Source: Mesomycoplasma ovipneumoniae
Lineage (GTDB): Bacteria; Bacillota_I; Bacilli_A; Mycoplasmatales; Metamycoplasmataceae
Assembly: GCF_038095975.1 (NCBI RefSeq)
Contig: NZ_CP146003.1
Coordinates: forward strand, 620,001 to 684,000
Length of the DNA: 64,000 bases
Reading direction: 5' to 3'
Shown here: positions 19,668 to 30,275 of the stretch, piece after piece
How the letters are laid out: the number at the start of each line of letters is the position of its first letter
Position numbering within the stretch: the stretch's first letter is position 1
The notes under the pieces: model-generated
Seen by the model: the letters and a program-made list of their open reading frames with translations, nothing else
Database searches by the model: none
What the model was told of the DNA's origin: nothing
Position numbers and translations under genes: made by a program

Positions 19668-21917
19668 ATGCAAATTTTTTATGTCTCAAAGCGCAAAAAA
19701 TATCTAATAGGAGCGGCAGCAAGCGCTATTGCTGTTGGCTTTTCCTTTGCATTAAATGAAGTAGTAAATAATTTTAATTGAGAATCTCCTTTGATTGCTT
19801 ATTCACCAGAAGCACCATCAATAATTCTTAAAAATATACCAAATGACACCGCTTTTAATTCGCCAGTTACAAATTCTAAATTTATACCAGTCCAAAAACC
19901 AGAACCTAAAAAAATTGAATCAGATACCCCAGTAGTCCAACCGCAAAAAGTTGAAAAAATCCCACCAAAAGTTGAAATTCCAAAACAAGTTAAAAAAATT
20001 GCTATTGCCACCCCTAAGCCTCAACCTGCTCCAAAAATAACAAGAAGAGTAATTAGTCGAGTCGAATCAACCGTTCCAATTCCAGCTCCAAGTGTTTCAA
20101 GAACCGCTAGCTCGCCAGTTCATAGCACTGCAACCACTACCCAAAGAGTCCAAACTTCGCCAAGACAATCCCAATCAGTTAATGTTTCGCCCGGAGCAGT
20201 TGAGCAGGCAAAAGCTAATTGGCGTTTAGGTCTTGCTGCTTCAACACGAAGAACTGAGGCAAACATTGCCGCACGAGTAGCTGAAATTGCCGAACTAGAG
20301 CGCCAGTTAAAACATGAATTTAACCGTTATTATCCTAATGGTACTGACGAACAAAAAAAAGTATTTGAAGAAAGTCTAAGATACCAAATTTGAGTAGCAA
20401 ATAATTACAAAACTAGAGAAGATAATTACTTAAAATTTTTAAAACAACAAGCAATAGAAGGTCCGAAATTTACTGATGTTGAATACAAATTAATTGAGCG
20501 CGGAATGACTGTTGATACTAATGATCATCACGGTTGAGTTTTTGTAAATCCTGATGACAATCCAATTACAGGTAAAAATGGACTTTATCGCCAACGAAAC
20601 CAAAATCGTCTTTTAAGTAATGAAGGTTGAGTTCAACGTAATCCACAAGGAATTGCTAATCAAAACTATGAAGGTTGAGACAAAGCCGATATTTCTTCTA
20701 ACAGTGAATGAAAAACTGAAATTGACAAAGTTGCCGGTTCAGGTTCTGGCTCAATAAAAGTTTACCAATATACTCAAAACGCCCAAAATAAACATAAAGC
20801 TTTCAAGTCCCAAATTATTGCTGTTTCAATTGATGCTAATGACAAAAATGCCTTTGAAAAATTCCAAGAATTTTTAAAATCAAATGTTGGCAACAAAATC
20901 GATGCTGTTGTTCTTAAAAATGTCGGCACAAAAAATAAAAACCAAAATATTGACAAAATTTTGCAAGCCTTACCAAATAATGTCCAAAAACTAACTTTAT
21001 TTTTAGATGACCAAAAAGCAATAAATGGCCTGTTAGCACTTCGAGGTAAAAAACTTAAAGAATTAGAACTCTATTCTAACGAAAAAGCAATAGCTGACAA
21101 CTGAGCAATTAATCCAAATGCCGTTGCTGATGTTGATTTTATTAGTTTTGATTATAATAATGCCGCTGATTTTCACAAAAACACACCTGATGAGCAAATT
21201 CCTGGATCAATTTTATTTGACACACTCCGTTGGGATAAAGGAGACAGTGAATCTAAAATCACCGAAGGTTTAAAATTAGCTTTTGGTTCCAAAATTTACC
21301 AACGGCCATTTCAAGGTCGCCATGGTGGTAAAGGCGGCTATCCTCCAAAACTAGATTTTTCTGAAACAAATATTAAAACAATTAAAAACCTTAAATTTGA
21401 TGAAGTGGATCAAATTTTTAATGATAACATTAAAAACTGAAAAGAAGATAAATATGCATCTCAAGACTATGAAGGCTTTAAAAAGCTAAGATTTACCGAC
21501 ATTTATTTTGCTGCAGATAGTAATTCTGGAACTAGTACTAATTCAGGTCCAACTTTTTCAGTTAGTGTTTCAGACTTTGAAGGCTCAAAATATACTGACA
21601 AATTAAGTGGAATTTCTGAGCGTTATGACAGTCCTTCTGGTCGAATTTATTTTCGTAATGAAGCTGGCCAAAATCAGCAAAATGTTACATTTAATATAAG
21701 TGGAACTCCAAGCGAAAATGCCAAAGAACAACTTAAAGCTTTTGTTGAAGCAGTAAATAATGCTTATCCTTTTAGTAAAATTGTTGTCGATTCAGAACAA
21801 ATTAAACAAGATCTAATTAAGTTCTATCAAGAAAAAACTAAAGATCCAAGACAAAAAGAAGCATCAAAAGGTAAATTTGCCTTGCGTGAAATAAGTGTTA
21901 AATCCTCTTCATCATAA
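19668..21917 (+). CDS. MIB-type immunoglobulin-blocking virulence protein
   Basis: A 749-residue protein starting MQIFYVSKRKKYLIGAAASA, a signal or anchor segment, preceded by AGGAGG seven bases before the ATG. Residues about 40-160 are Pro/Lys/Thr-rich and probably extended. The rest forms a leucine-rich arrangement (LPNNVQKLTLFLDD, LKELELYSN) and a conserved block RWDKGDSES...RPFQGRHGGKGGYPP. From memory these features match the mycoplasma immunoglobulin-blocking family to which protein M and MIB belong. Such proteins are anchored outside the cell and capture host antibodies. The partner serine protease (MIP) is not found beside it. Several TGA codons are Trp. A paralogue lies in mirror image at 23556-25772. 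Confidence 0.8.
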
Positions 21918-21948
21918 TTTAGACTACTAAAAATTTTAAATATAAAAA

Positions 21949-21982
21949 AATCCAACTTTTACTATTTAAAGGTGGATTTTTT
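21949..21982 (+). terminator. Terminator of the first MIB-type gene
   Basis: ATCCAACTT pairs with AAGGTGGAT (one A-G mismatch) around TTACTATTTA and is followed by a T run, 32 bases after the stop codon. Nearly the same hairpin follows the second MIB-type gene at 23491-23528, so the duplicated unit included its terminator. Confidence 0.8.
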
Positions 21983-22018
21983 ATTGTGACTTATAATATT
22001 CCTGTGTTTTCAGTTTGA

Positions 22019-22067
22019 TGGCAAAAATTCACTTTTTAGTGGATATAAATAGCAAAAATACCGGTAA
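22019..22067 (+). repeat. Left arm of inverted repeat bracketing IS copy 2
   Basis: ATGGCAAAAATTCACTTTTT through ATACCGGTAA is the reverse complement of 23406-23455 (TTTACCGGTATT ... AGTGAATTTTTGC). It is the right-end block of the dispersed repeat, present without its body on both sides of the IS. Confidence 0.8.
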
Positions 22068-22128
22068 TAAACTAGGACAAAAAAAATTAACACTAAGGTG
22101 TTGGCTTTTTTGTCCGAGTTTAAGGAGA

Positions 22129-22158
22129 AAGCTAACACCAAAAGTGTTAGTTTTTTTA
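22129..22158 (+). terminator. Terminator inside the left end of the IS3 element
   Basis: CTAACAC pairs with GTGTTAG around CAAAA and is followed by T7, upstream of the transposase start. It would block read-through from outside promoters into the transposase. The same hairpin is at 31956-31986, 40881-40911 and, inverted, 18902-18926. Confidence 0.75.
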
Positions 22159-22190
22159 AATTTTCAAATGCAACAAAAAGGGAAATACTA

Positions 22191-23369
22191 ATGTCAAGAC
22201 ACTTTAAAAAAGACGAATTTGATATGATTTATAAAATTTACAATGAATTTGGATTAAAAAAAACAATAAATTATATAAATGATATTTCGCCAGATACAAA
22301 TTTTATAACCAGAGATCAACTAGTTCGAAGAATCAAAAAAATTATTAGATATTATAATAATGGTATGCAAGACCAATTATTAGATAAAAAGGGTGCAAGG
22401 AGAAAGCCAGGGAGTGGCAAACCTAAAAAACAAATTGAACCCGATTGAAACGAATTTACAAAACAAGAATTAATAGAAATAGCTAAGAGATATTACGAAA
22501 CCAACAAAGATAAATCAAAATCAGGAAAACTTAGTGAAGCCAAAACACTAAATATTCCCTACAGCAAATCTGCAAAAATTTTTAATGTATGTAGACAATC
22601 AGTGGCAAAATCTAAAACTAGAGTTATAAAAGTAAAGCAGCACAAAAATGACGCAATAATTAAAAAATCCTTTCTTGACAACAAAGGTAGATATGGCCGC
22701 CTAAGGTTAAGTGCTTATATTTCTATGAAATATAATATTGACATTCACCCTCGAAGTCTTGGAAGACATTTAAAAAGATTGAATTTAGTATGCAAAATTA
22801 GAAAACGAAGAAGAAAGAGCGAAATTAAGAACACCAAATTCGCACTTCCGGATATTGTTAAACGCGACTACAATGATAAATTAAATAGAAATATTTTTGC
22901 TACTGATGTTACATATATAAAAGCTCCCAGAGATGTTAAGGAAAACCATGTATTTTTGTCTGTAATAATTGAGCATAAAACTAAAAAAATCAGAGATTTT
23001 AAATTATCTGTAAACAATGATCTTAATTTAGTTATGGAAAATATAAAGACATTTAGGTCTATTGATAAAGATTTTGTTATTCATTCGGACCATGGATTTC
23101 AATACACTTCAAAAGTCTATATTGACAAAATAAATAAAATGGGAGGAACTGTTTCGTTGTCTCGCATAGGAAATTCTTTGGATAATAGGGAGGCTGAATA
23201 TTGATTTTCAATTATAAAAAGTGAATGCTTAAACGAGTTAAACTACAGCAAAATAACTTTTGAAGATCTGAAAAAAATAATTGCAGATTATATATTTTGA
23301 TACAACAATTATAGAATTCAATCGATTTTAAATTGAAAAACACCACAGCAATATGCTATGATGTTATAA
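22191..23369 (+). CDS. IS3-family transposase (copy 2)
   Basis: A single 392-residue frame through Trp-coding TGA, starting ATG TCA AGA CAC. The N-terminal third contains helix-turn-helix-like sequence for end binding, then an Arg/Lys-rich block. The C-terminal rve-type catalytic core has Asp239 (FATDVTYI), Asp300 (HSDHGFQY) and Glu336 (DNREAEYWFSIIKSE) with 35 residues between the last two, the IS3/IS150 spacing. Most IS3 elements need a frameshift between two ORFs; here the protein is a single ORF. It contains a slippage-prone A8 run near codon 20 that is A7 in the broken copy 1. Confidence 0.92.
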
Positions 23370-23405
23370 TAATATTAAACTGTTAATTTTCTTTGCCCTA
23401 GTTTA

Positions 23406-23470
23406 TTTACCGGTATTTTTTCATATTTAGATTCACTAAAAAGTGAATTTTTGCATCAAACTGGCAAACT
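23406..23470 (-). repeat. Right arm of inverted repeat bracketing IS copy 2
   Basis: Contains ACCGGTATTTTTTCATATTT, then TTCACTAAAAAGTGAATTTT and ATCAAACTGGCAAACTC, the right end of the dispersed element with its terminal inverted repeat. It mirrors 22019-22067 and matches 793-860 of copy A and 33234-33302 beside IS copy 3. Confidence 0.8.
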
Positions 23471-23490
23471 CAATAATATTCTAAATTATA

Positions 23491-23528
23491 ATAAAAAATC
23501 CAACTTTTACTATTTAAAGTTGGATTTT
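23491..23528 (-). terminator. Terminator of the second MIB-type gene
   Basis: AAAAAATCCAACTTT pairs perfectly with AAAGTTGGATTTTTT around TACTATTT, 28 bases after the stop of the minus-strand gene. Its near identity to 21949-21982 supports common origin of the two gene ends. Confidence 0.85.
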
Positions 23529-23555
23529 TTTATATTTTAAAATTTTTAAGGATTT

Positions 23556-25772
23556 TTAGGATGTCTTAGTTTCAACAGGTATTCCTTCAACTGAACTACC
23601 AAGTTGAGAAGCTAATGAAGAATCAACTTGAATTTTACTGAAAGAATCTGTTCGCTTTGCCGCTTTTAGGAAGTATTCTAAGTCAGTTTTGGCATTTGCA
23701 GAGAAATTTCCTTTAAGAACTAAAGTTGCACCCTGAACTTGTTTTCCATCTTTGTCTTTAATGAAAATATTTGAAAACTCAAAAGGTCCAAAATTAAGTC
23801 TTTTTTGGAATTGACCATCAAATTTATCTAGCTCAACGGTATAAGTTTTTTGTCCTGAAGTAGAACTATTAGAATCAATTCCAAAGGAAATGTCACGGAA
23901 CTTTAAGTAAAAATTAGCTTGTTCTTTAATACCAGTGTCAGTTTCTCATGTTGAAATTTGGTCGTTGAATTGTTTGTTAGCCTCGTCAAAATTAATATCT
24001 TTAAAAGTTTTTATTTCGGTTTTAGAAAAATCAAGGTTAGGTGGGTAGCCCCCACGGCCACCAAAAACTCCTTGGAAAACTCGCTGATTAATTTTTGATC
24101 CAAAAGCAATTTTTAGTCCTTCATTAATTTTGTCGGTACTTCCTAGTTCTTTTGTTCAACTTAAAGTGTCAAAACGAATTGAACCAGGTAATTTTGCCTT
24201 ATCATTATAAAGATTTATACTTGCCTTATCAACAAAGTCTCATTTAATAAAGTCAACATTTTTAAGACCGTTAGGATTAATAGATCAAGTTCCGGTTTCT
24301 TTTTGGGCATTTGAATAAAGCGATAATTCAGTAAGTTTATGATTTTCTAATTTTGAAAGGGCTTCAAGTCCTTTATTGTCTTCAACAAAAAGACGCAAAG
24401 AAGTAATTGATTTAGGTAATTTAGAAATAATTTGTTCAATTGTTGAAGTGTAGTCGCCTTTGACATTTTGGAGGACAACTTCTTTTAGGTCGCTTTGAGA
24501 TTTGGCTAAACTTTGAAGAATACTATCAAATTTTGACAGAGCAGTTGGATCTGAAGAGTCTAGATAGAGCGATTTGAATTGGGTTAGACCGTTATTTCCA
24601 GCGGTGTTACCGGCGTCTTTCTTGTATTGGATAAGTCTAATTGAATTAGAACCATTAGGAATTCCGGCTGTTTGTAGAGCTGAAGTAAAGCTTGAATCAT
24701 TTACATGTGAGCTAGGATTATTTAGTCCACCAGATCAACCCGGACGAGATAGGCTACTTAAAACTGTTGAGTCTTGGTTTGGCCATGGGCTATCATAAGG
24801 CGCAATTCCTCTTGCATTATCAGCTTTAATTGCTTTTTTAACGATATTATTTCTAGGTTCTCATCCGTCGGTTTCTCTATCGGGGGTATAACCTTTTTCA
24901 AGCAGACCAATTTCTTCTCTAGTTAGACGTCCTTGTTCAAAACGAGCTTTACGTTCAGAGTGGTACTTTAAGTCATATTGTTGACGTTCAAGTTCATATT
25001 TTTTTTGGTTAATTTGGTAATTATAGCTTTCATTTCAAACTTTAAGACGGTGCTTGTACTCTTCAGTACCTACCACTTTTGACCCTGACCAGTAAACTGA
25101 CTCATGTTTTTGATTTTGCTGTCTTTCTAATTCTCTAATTTCAGCAGTTATTCTTGCAATATTTGAATTAGTAGTGCCTATATTAGTTGAAGCCCGAAAT
25201 CTAAGGTTTTGGAGAGCTTGGCCATATTTACCAGCATCAACTTGCTGATAAGAAGCAGCGGGAGTTGGAGCAGGCGGGGTAAAAGTAGGAGTTACCGGTT
25301 GGGCTTGGGTTCTTGGAGGAGTAACTGTTTGAATTGTTCTTACTCTTTGAACCGGGCGTGGAGTTGGGCGGGCAATAGTTCGAATTGGGGTAACGATTGG
25401 TGAGATTGGTCTTGGTTTTGCTTTTGGTGTTGACTGGGGAACTGGGTTGTCGATTTTCTTAACAGTTGGGGGCTCGACAGTTTCAACTGGTTTTGGGACA
25501 ACTATTTTTGGGCCTGGACTTGGAATTGGTGCTTCAGGAAGATTTTGTTTTTTAGGTGGATTGATAAAATTTGTATTTGCAACAGGAGAAAAATTAACAT
25601 CATTTGGGGTGTTTTTTAAAACTGTTGAAGGAGTTGATGTTGAATAAGAAACTTCTAAAGGATCAAAAATACTACCCGAAAAAACACTCGGAATATAAGC
25701 TGCACTAGCAACTGAAAGTCCGAGCAATGAAACGGCAATTATTTTTTTTCTTTTTGATAAATACAGTACCAT
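23556..25772 (-). CDS. MIB-type immunoglobulin-blocking virulence protein, second copy
   Basis: A 738-residue paralogue of the protein at 19668-21917. It begins MVLYLSKRKKIIAVSLLGLS, an N-terminal signal or anchor, and AAGGAGATATC precedes the ATG. The segment STPSTVLKNTPNDVNFSPVA aligns with APSIILKNIPNDTAFNSPVT of the first copy. Residues about 75-185 form a Pro/Thr/Arg-rich stalk (KPRPISPIVTPIRTIARPTP). The C-terminal part keeps the leucine-rich segments and the block decoding as VFGGRGGYPPNL near 24060. The C-terminus is EGIPVETKTS. Family role is surface capture of immunoglobulin. No MIP-type protease gene is adjacent. It is followed upstream by metK on the same strand. Confidence 0.8.
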
Positions 25773-25843
25773 GATATCTCCTTTTGCAAATTACTTTGTT
25801 TAACTTTGCTTAACTTATTTTACTTTGTTTTTACATATTCACT

Positions 25844-25860
25844 TAAATTATAATATAAAT
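25844..25860 (-). promoter_or_regulatory. Possible promoter between metK and the second MIB-type gene
   Basis: On the minus strand TTATATTATAATTTAAG gives a good TATAAT about 75 bases before the MIB-type start. No convincing -35 is seen. It would let the MIB-type gene be expressed independently of metK. Confidence 0.3.
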
Positions 25861-25898
25861 TATAAAAATTTGTAGTAAAAAATCTTAAAAAAATTGGG

Positions 25899-27050
25899 CT
25901 AATTTTTTCAGTTTTGCTTTGATAAATATTGGTGAATTTTTTCAACATAATCAGTCTTTTCAAAGCTAAGATCAAGATCATCGCGGCCAAAATGTCCATA
26001 AACTGCAAGATTTTGATAAATTGGCTTTCATAGTCCAAGTTGACTAACTAAATTAGCAAGTCGAAGATCAAAAACACCTCTAATAATTTGACTAATTTGA
26101 TCTGTGCTGAATTTAGGGTTTTTAACATAAGTAATATTAACTAAATCAGGAAATTCAGAGCCAATTTGGTATGAGAGTTGAATTTCAATTTCATCTGCTA
26201 AATTAGCAGCAACTAGATTTTTTGCAATATAACGGGCAATATAAGCCCCACTTCGATCAACTTTTGTATAGTCCTTTCCACTAAAAGCTCCACCGCCATG
26301 ATGAGCTGCATCTCCGTAGGAATCCATAATTATTTTTCGCCCAGTCAGACCACTATCACCAATTGGCCCTCCGATTGTAAATTCACCAGCTTGATTAATG
26401 AAAGTTTTAAAATCAGAATTTAGATCATATTCTTTGGCAGTTGGTATCATAATTTTATTTAGTACAAAGTCGCGAAAGCGAGCTATGTCATAATTTTTTA
26501 AATGCTGAATTGACATTAACATTTTAGTTATTTTTGGTTGGCTGTTTTGATCATAGACAACTTCAACTTGCGATTTCATGTCAGCAAGGGCTTCTAAAAA
26601 CTGACCATTTTTACGGTAAAATTCAGCTTTTTGAACCAAAGAGTGGGCCAGACTTTGGGCAAGAGGCATAAAATTTTTAGTCTCATTAGTGGCAAAACCA
26701 TAAACAATCGACTGATCACCAGCACCAAGGCTATTTTGAGAACGATTTACAAGACTAGAAATTTCTTTTGACTGGTTATTTACATTCGAAATTATTGTAA
26801 AATCATTTTCGGTATAGCCAATTTCAAACAAAATTTCCCAAGCAGTTTTGATAAAATCAACATAGCCAGTAGTCGAAATTTCACCGCCGATAATAATAAG
26901 TCGATTTGAAGCCATCACTTCAATTGCCGCCCTTGAGTTTCGATCTTGATCTAAAAGTTTATCAAGAATTGAGTCAGCAATCTGATCGCAAATTTTATCA
27001 GGATGACCTTTTCCAACAGATTCGGCGACTGAAATTTTCGATATTTTCAT
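25899..27050 (-). CDS. metK: S-adenosylmethionine synthetase
   Basis: A 383-residue enzyme of the expected length that makes S-adenosylmethionine from ATP and methionine, the methyl donor for the DNA methylases elsewhere in the window and for RNA modification. Family motifs are visible: [15 protein letters not shown] near the N-terminus (ATP site), [15 protein letters not shown] (methionine and ATP region) and [20 protein letters not shown] near residue 250 (phosphate-binding glycine loop and catalytic residues). Two TGA codons near the C-terminus are Trp. GGAAAAA precedes the ATG. It lies 35 bases after the ABC ATPase gene and is probably cotranscribed with it. Confidence 0.97.
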
Positions 27051-27085
27051 TTTTTTCCTTTGGTTCTAAAATTAATAGCTAAAAA

Positions 27086-27982
27086 TTAGGCAGTTTTTTG
27101 TTTTGCTTGGAGAAATTCTTCAAAAGAGAGTGATTTTTGGCGTTTTGTTGTCAGTTTTCCGTTATTTATTTTGATAATTAAGTCGGCGAGAGGTTCCATT
27201 TGGGGATCATGAGAAACCATGACGATTGTTGTTTTATATTTTTTATTAATATATTTAAGAATTCTTAAAACTATATTTGTGTTATTTTCATCAAGAGCAC
27301 CGGTTGGCTCATCAGCAAAAATTATTTTTGCGTTTTTAACAAGAGCTCTTAGTATTGAAATTCGCTGTTGTTGACCACCGGACATTTGTGAAGGGAATTT
27401 AAATTTTATATCATCTAGTTCAAATTCAGTAAATAAATCCTGGATATCTAAAAGTTTTGTTTTATCACCTTGAAGATAAGCACCAACTTGAACATTATCA
27501 TAGCCATTTATATTTCCAAGAAGATTATATGACTGAAAAATAAATGAAACTTTTTGACGACGGAATTTTGTAAGCTCTGAATTTTTAAGATAGGCTAAAT
27601 TAACCGAGTCAACAATAATATCACCTTCAGTTGCCCTATCAAGCCCTGACATTAAATTCAATATTGTTGACTTTCCTGATCCGGATTTACCATTTAAAAT
27701 AGCAAAATCACCCTCGGCGATACTAAAACTAATATCTGCAAAAACTTTTGTAACGACAGACCCAAAAAGATAATATTTTGACACGTTTTTAAAATCTATT
27801 ATCGAACCAGGTAAGTTAGTGTCTTGAATTTTACCAACTTTAACTCGTGGAGTATCGTTTGCTCAGCGAATTAATTTTAATTGTTTTGCTGATAAATTTT
27901 CTGACTCAGTTTCTTTAATTATTTTTAAGGCTTGTGTTTGTCTTTCAACTTTTTTTGCCTTTGAAAAAAAACTTAATGACAT
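27086..27982 (-). CDS. ABC transporter ATPase, LolD/MacB-like
   Basis: A 298-residue ATPase. After an N-terminal extension of about 66 residues rich in charged amino acids comes a full nucleotide-binding domain: Walker A GKSGSGKST, Q-loop FQSYNLL, signature MSGGQQQR, Walker B IIFADEPTGALD and switch histidine VSHD. The DEPTGALD form is characteristic of the LolD/MacB/FtsE class, which acts in lipoprotein release, peptide or drug export. No permease is encoded next to it. The start at 27982 is chosen because AGGAG lies just upstream and the frame is open; an internal start at 27784 would give a shorter protein without the extension. Confidence 0.85.
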
Positions 27983-28327
27983 ATCTACTCCTGTAATTGC
28001 TAGTTCAACTAGTTTTTATAATATATTTAAACTTTTACATTAAAGGCTAAATTATAATACAAAAGTTAAATTTTAAAATATTTTTTAAAATTTAATGCAA
28101 AAAAAGCTATTAAACTAAAATAAAAAGTGAATTTTAGAAGAGTGAAAAACAAGCCATGTCAGGGATAAAACAAACTAATTTTAATTCTTAATTTTCTATT
28201 CTTTGAGTATATTTATTATATCAGAAAATTTAAAACTTGGTAATAATTTTTTTTTATTTTTTTAAATTGTTTTTTAAGGTAAAATTTAATTAATTAAATA
28301 GCAAATAAAAACCAAATGGAGGTAAAA
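27983..28327. other. Divergent intergenic region
   Basis: Separates the leftward ABC ATPase/metK genes from the rightward azoreductase-like genes, so it should hold two promoters. It is almost pure A and T; AATGGAGGT at 28314-28322 is the ribosome-binding site of the gene at 28328. No distinct promoter or conserved RNA could be identified with confidence. Confidence 0.5.
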
Positions 28328-28912
28328 ATGACAGAGGTTTTATACATAAAGTCACATTTAAACCAAAATTCAACTTCTAACAATGTTGCAAAACTTTTTA
28401 TTGAACATTATAAAGAGCAAAATCCTAATGCAATTATTAGTGAATTTGATCTTAATGATTATAAAGTCGGACAAATTTCCCTAAATTCAGAAAATTTTTC
28501 AAGCTTTTGAAAAGAAGTTGATGCTGATTTTTGAATTGAAAAGCTAAAACAAGCCAAAAAAGTAATTATTTCATCACCGATAATAAATTGAGGCTATTCA
28601 GCCCAAATTAAAAATTTTTTTGATGCAGTTTGTCTTGCTGATCGTACATTTTCTTATAAATATTCAAAAAAAGGTGGAGCAATTGGTCTTCTTGATAATA
28701 TTGAAAATGTTCAAATTATATTAAGCTCACATTCAAAACAAGAAGAACTACCAAGTCCAAATCCAGCTGAGACAATCATTGGTACTTTTAATTTTCTTGG
28801 TGCTAAAAAAATTAATAATCCGCTTATTATTGAACAGTCTTATAAATATAAAGAAAATGGCTTTGATGAGACTCTTGTAGAACAAATCAAAGAGACAGCC
28901 AAAAGTTTTTAA
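28328..28912 (+). CDS. FMN-dependent NADH-azoreductase-like flavoprotein 1
   Basis: A 194-residue flavodoxin-fold protein. The start VLYIKSHLNQNSTSNNVAKL matches the phosphate-binding loop of AzoR-type quinone/azo reductases, KVIISSPIINWGYSAQIKNF matches the central P-x-x-N/W-x-x-x-A-x-x-K-x-F/D block, and FNFLGAKKI is the usual C-terminal motif. These enzymes reduce quinones or azo compounds with NADH and help against electrophile stress. The ATG at 28328 has GGAGGT at 28318-28322; an earlier in-frame ATG at 28316 overlaps that site. A second paralogue follows after 22 bases. Confidence 0.85.
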
Positions 28913-28934
28913 AAAAAATAAAAATAGGAAAATT

Positions 28935-29540
28935 ATGAATATTCTAGTTTTAAAGTCATCAGTTAATGAGAAAAAAGGATCATATTCTTCAACTCTTTCA
29001 GATCTTTTTGTTAAATTTTATAGAGAGATTAATCCTGAGGATCAAATTGAAGTTCTTGATCTAAATAAATTTGAGATTGCTAACATTAATTTAACAGAAA
29101 AAAATTTTCAAGATGGTAGTTTTTACCAAAATGCACAAGCAGAGTTTTGAATTGATAAATTAAAAAAAGTAGATAAGGTTGTTTTTTCAACTTCAATGAC
29201 AAATTTTAATTATTCAGCCACAACTAAAAACTTTTTTGATGCAATTACAATCCCAAATCAAACCTTTAGTCTTAATAAAGAAACTGGCAAGTATCACGGA
29301 TTATTAGATAACATAAAAAATGTACAAATTCTTACAGCCCAAGGAGCTCCAATTGGTTGATATCCATTTGGAAATCATACTGCCTTAATTAAACAAATTT
29401 TTGAATTTTTAGGTGCTAAAATTGTCTCAAGCCCTTTTGTTCTTGCAGGAACAAAAGTAGCCCCAGCAAATCAGCTATCAATTAGCGATTTTGTTGAGCA
29501 ACATCAGACTGAAATTAAAAAATTAGCACAAAATTTTTAA
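28935..29540 (+). CDS. FMN-dependent NADH-azoreductase-like flavoprotein 2
   Basis: A 201-residue paralogue of the preceding protein, with LVLKSSVNEKKGSYSSTLSD at the N-terminus, the core block VVFSTSMTNFNYSATTKNFF and the motif QGAPIGWYPFGNHT followed by FEFLGAKIV. The last block is closer to canonical AzoR (A-x-G-G-x-Y...), so this copy may be the better-preserved enzyme. AGGAAAATT precedes the ATG. Tandem arrangement suggests duplication followed by divergence. Two TGA codons are Trp. Confidence 0.87.
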
Positions 29541-29597
29541 AATATCGAAAAACAAGTATAATTTTATAATTGATTTAAAAAAATTATAAGGACTAAC

Positions 29598-29822
29598 ATG
29601 AAAAAAAATATCCATCCTGTTCAACACGACTTAGCTCTAACTTGTTCAACTTGTAATTCAGAATTTACTATCAAAACAGTAGTTGATAAATTTACAATTG
29701 ATATTTGCTCTGGTTGCCATCCTCAGTTTACTGGTGATAGATCACTTAGTCGAACTACCGGAAGAATTGAAAGATTTCGTCGTATGGCAGCAAAAGCGCA
29801 AAAAAATCCTGTAAAAAAATAG
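29598..29822 (+). CDS. rpmE: 50S ribosomal protein L31
   Basis: A 74-residue basic protein beginning MKKNIHPVQHDLALTCSTCN. It has the zinc-binding pattern of type A L31 with Cys-x-x-Cys near residue 16 and Cys-x-x-Cys-His near residue 37 (DICSGCHPQFTGD), and the family's SRTTGRIERFRRM. It sits on the large subunit near the central protuberance. TAAGGACTAAC stands before the ATG. The length is normal. Confidence 0.96.
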   Translation: MKKNIHPVQHDLALTCSTCNSEFTIKTVVDKFTIDICSGCHPQFTGDRSLSRTTGRIERFRRMAAKAQKNPVKK

Positions 29823-29837
29823 TCAATAATTTTAAAT

Positions 29838-30275
29838 ATGATTACAAAATTAAATAAATTACAAGCAAATCTAACTGTTTTGTATACTAATTTGAAAAAT
29901 TTTCATTGAAACCTACAAGATGTAGATTTTTTAGTTATTCATAAATATACAGACAAATTAGCAAAAAAAACAATTGAATTTGTTGACGAAGTCGCTGAAA
30001 AAATCCGTTCACTAGGACAAGTTGCAATTTCAAGTTTTGATGAAATTAGTCAAAATTCAGATTTAGAAATATTTAATTCAAAAATTTGAACTTCTGAAGT
30101 AGCTCTTGAAAAAATTGGCAAACAAATCAAGCTAATTCTTGAAGTTTGCAAAAATATCCAACAAGACGAGTCAAATTTTGAAATTCAACATTTAATTTTT
30201 CCATTAATTGATGAACTTGTTCTTTACTATCATAAAGAACTTTGAATAATTCATGCACAAAAATCAAATAATTAA
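29838..30275 (+). CDS. Dps/ferritin-like protein
   Basis: A 145-residue helical protein beginning MITKLNKLQANLTVLYTNLK and continuing NFHWNLQDVDF, the first helix of Dps with its metal-binding histidine. VDEVAEKIRSLGQVAISSFD matches the second helix (DE-x-AERIR-x-LG), with the Asp/Glu ferroxidase ligands. Dps proteins form 12-subunit shells that oxidise and store iron and protect DNA. It starts 15 bases after rpmE and overlaps the pseudouridine synthase by 23 bases, showing translational coupling. No ribosome-binding site is obvious. Two TGA codons are Trp, which splits it when read with the standard code. Confidence 0.85.

Larger units (their letters stand above)
22068..23405 (+). mobile_element. 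IS3-family element, copy 2
   Basis: A complete 1338-base element with termini TAAACTAGGACAAAAAAAAT and AATTTTCTTTGCCCTAGTTTA-type ends. It sits between two oppositely facing MIB-type genes and is bracketed by inverted right-end blocks of the dispersed repeat rather than by an obvious direct target duplication. The transposase frame is intact. Confidence 0.9.
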
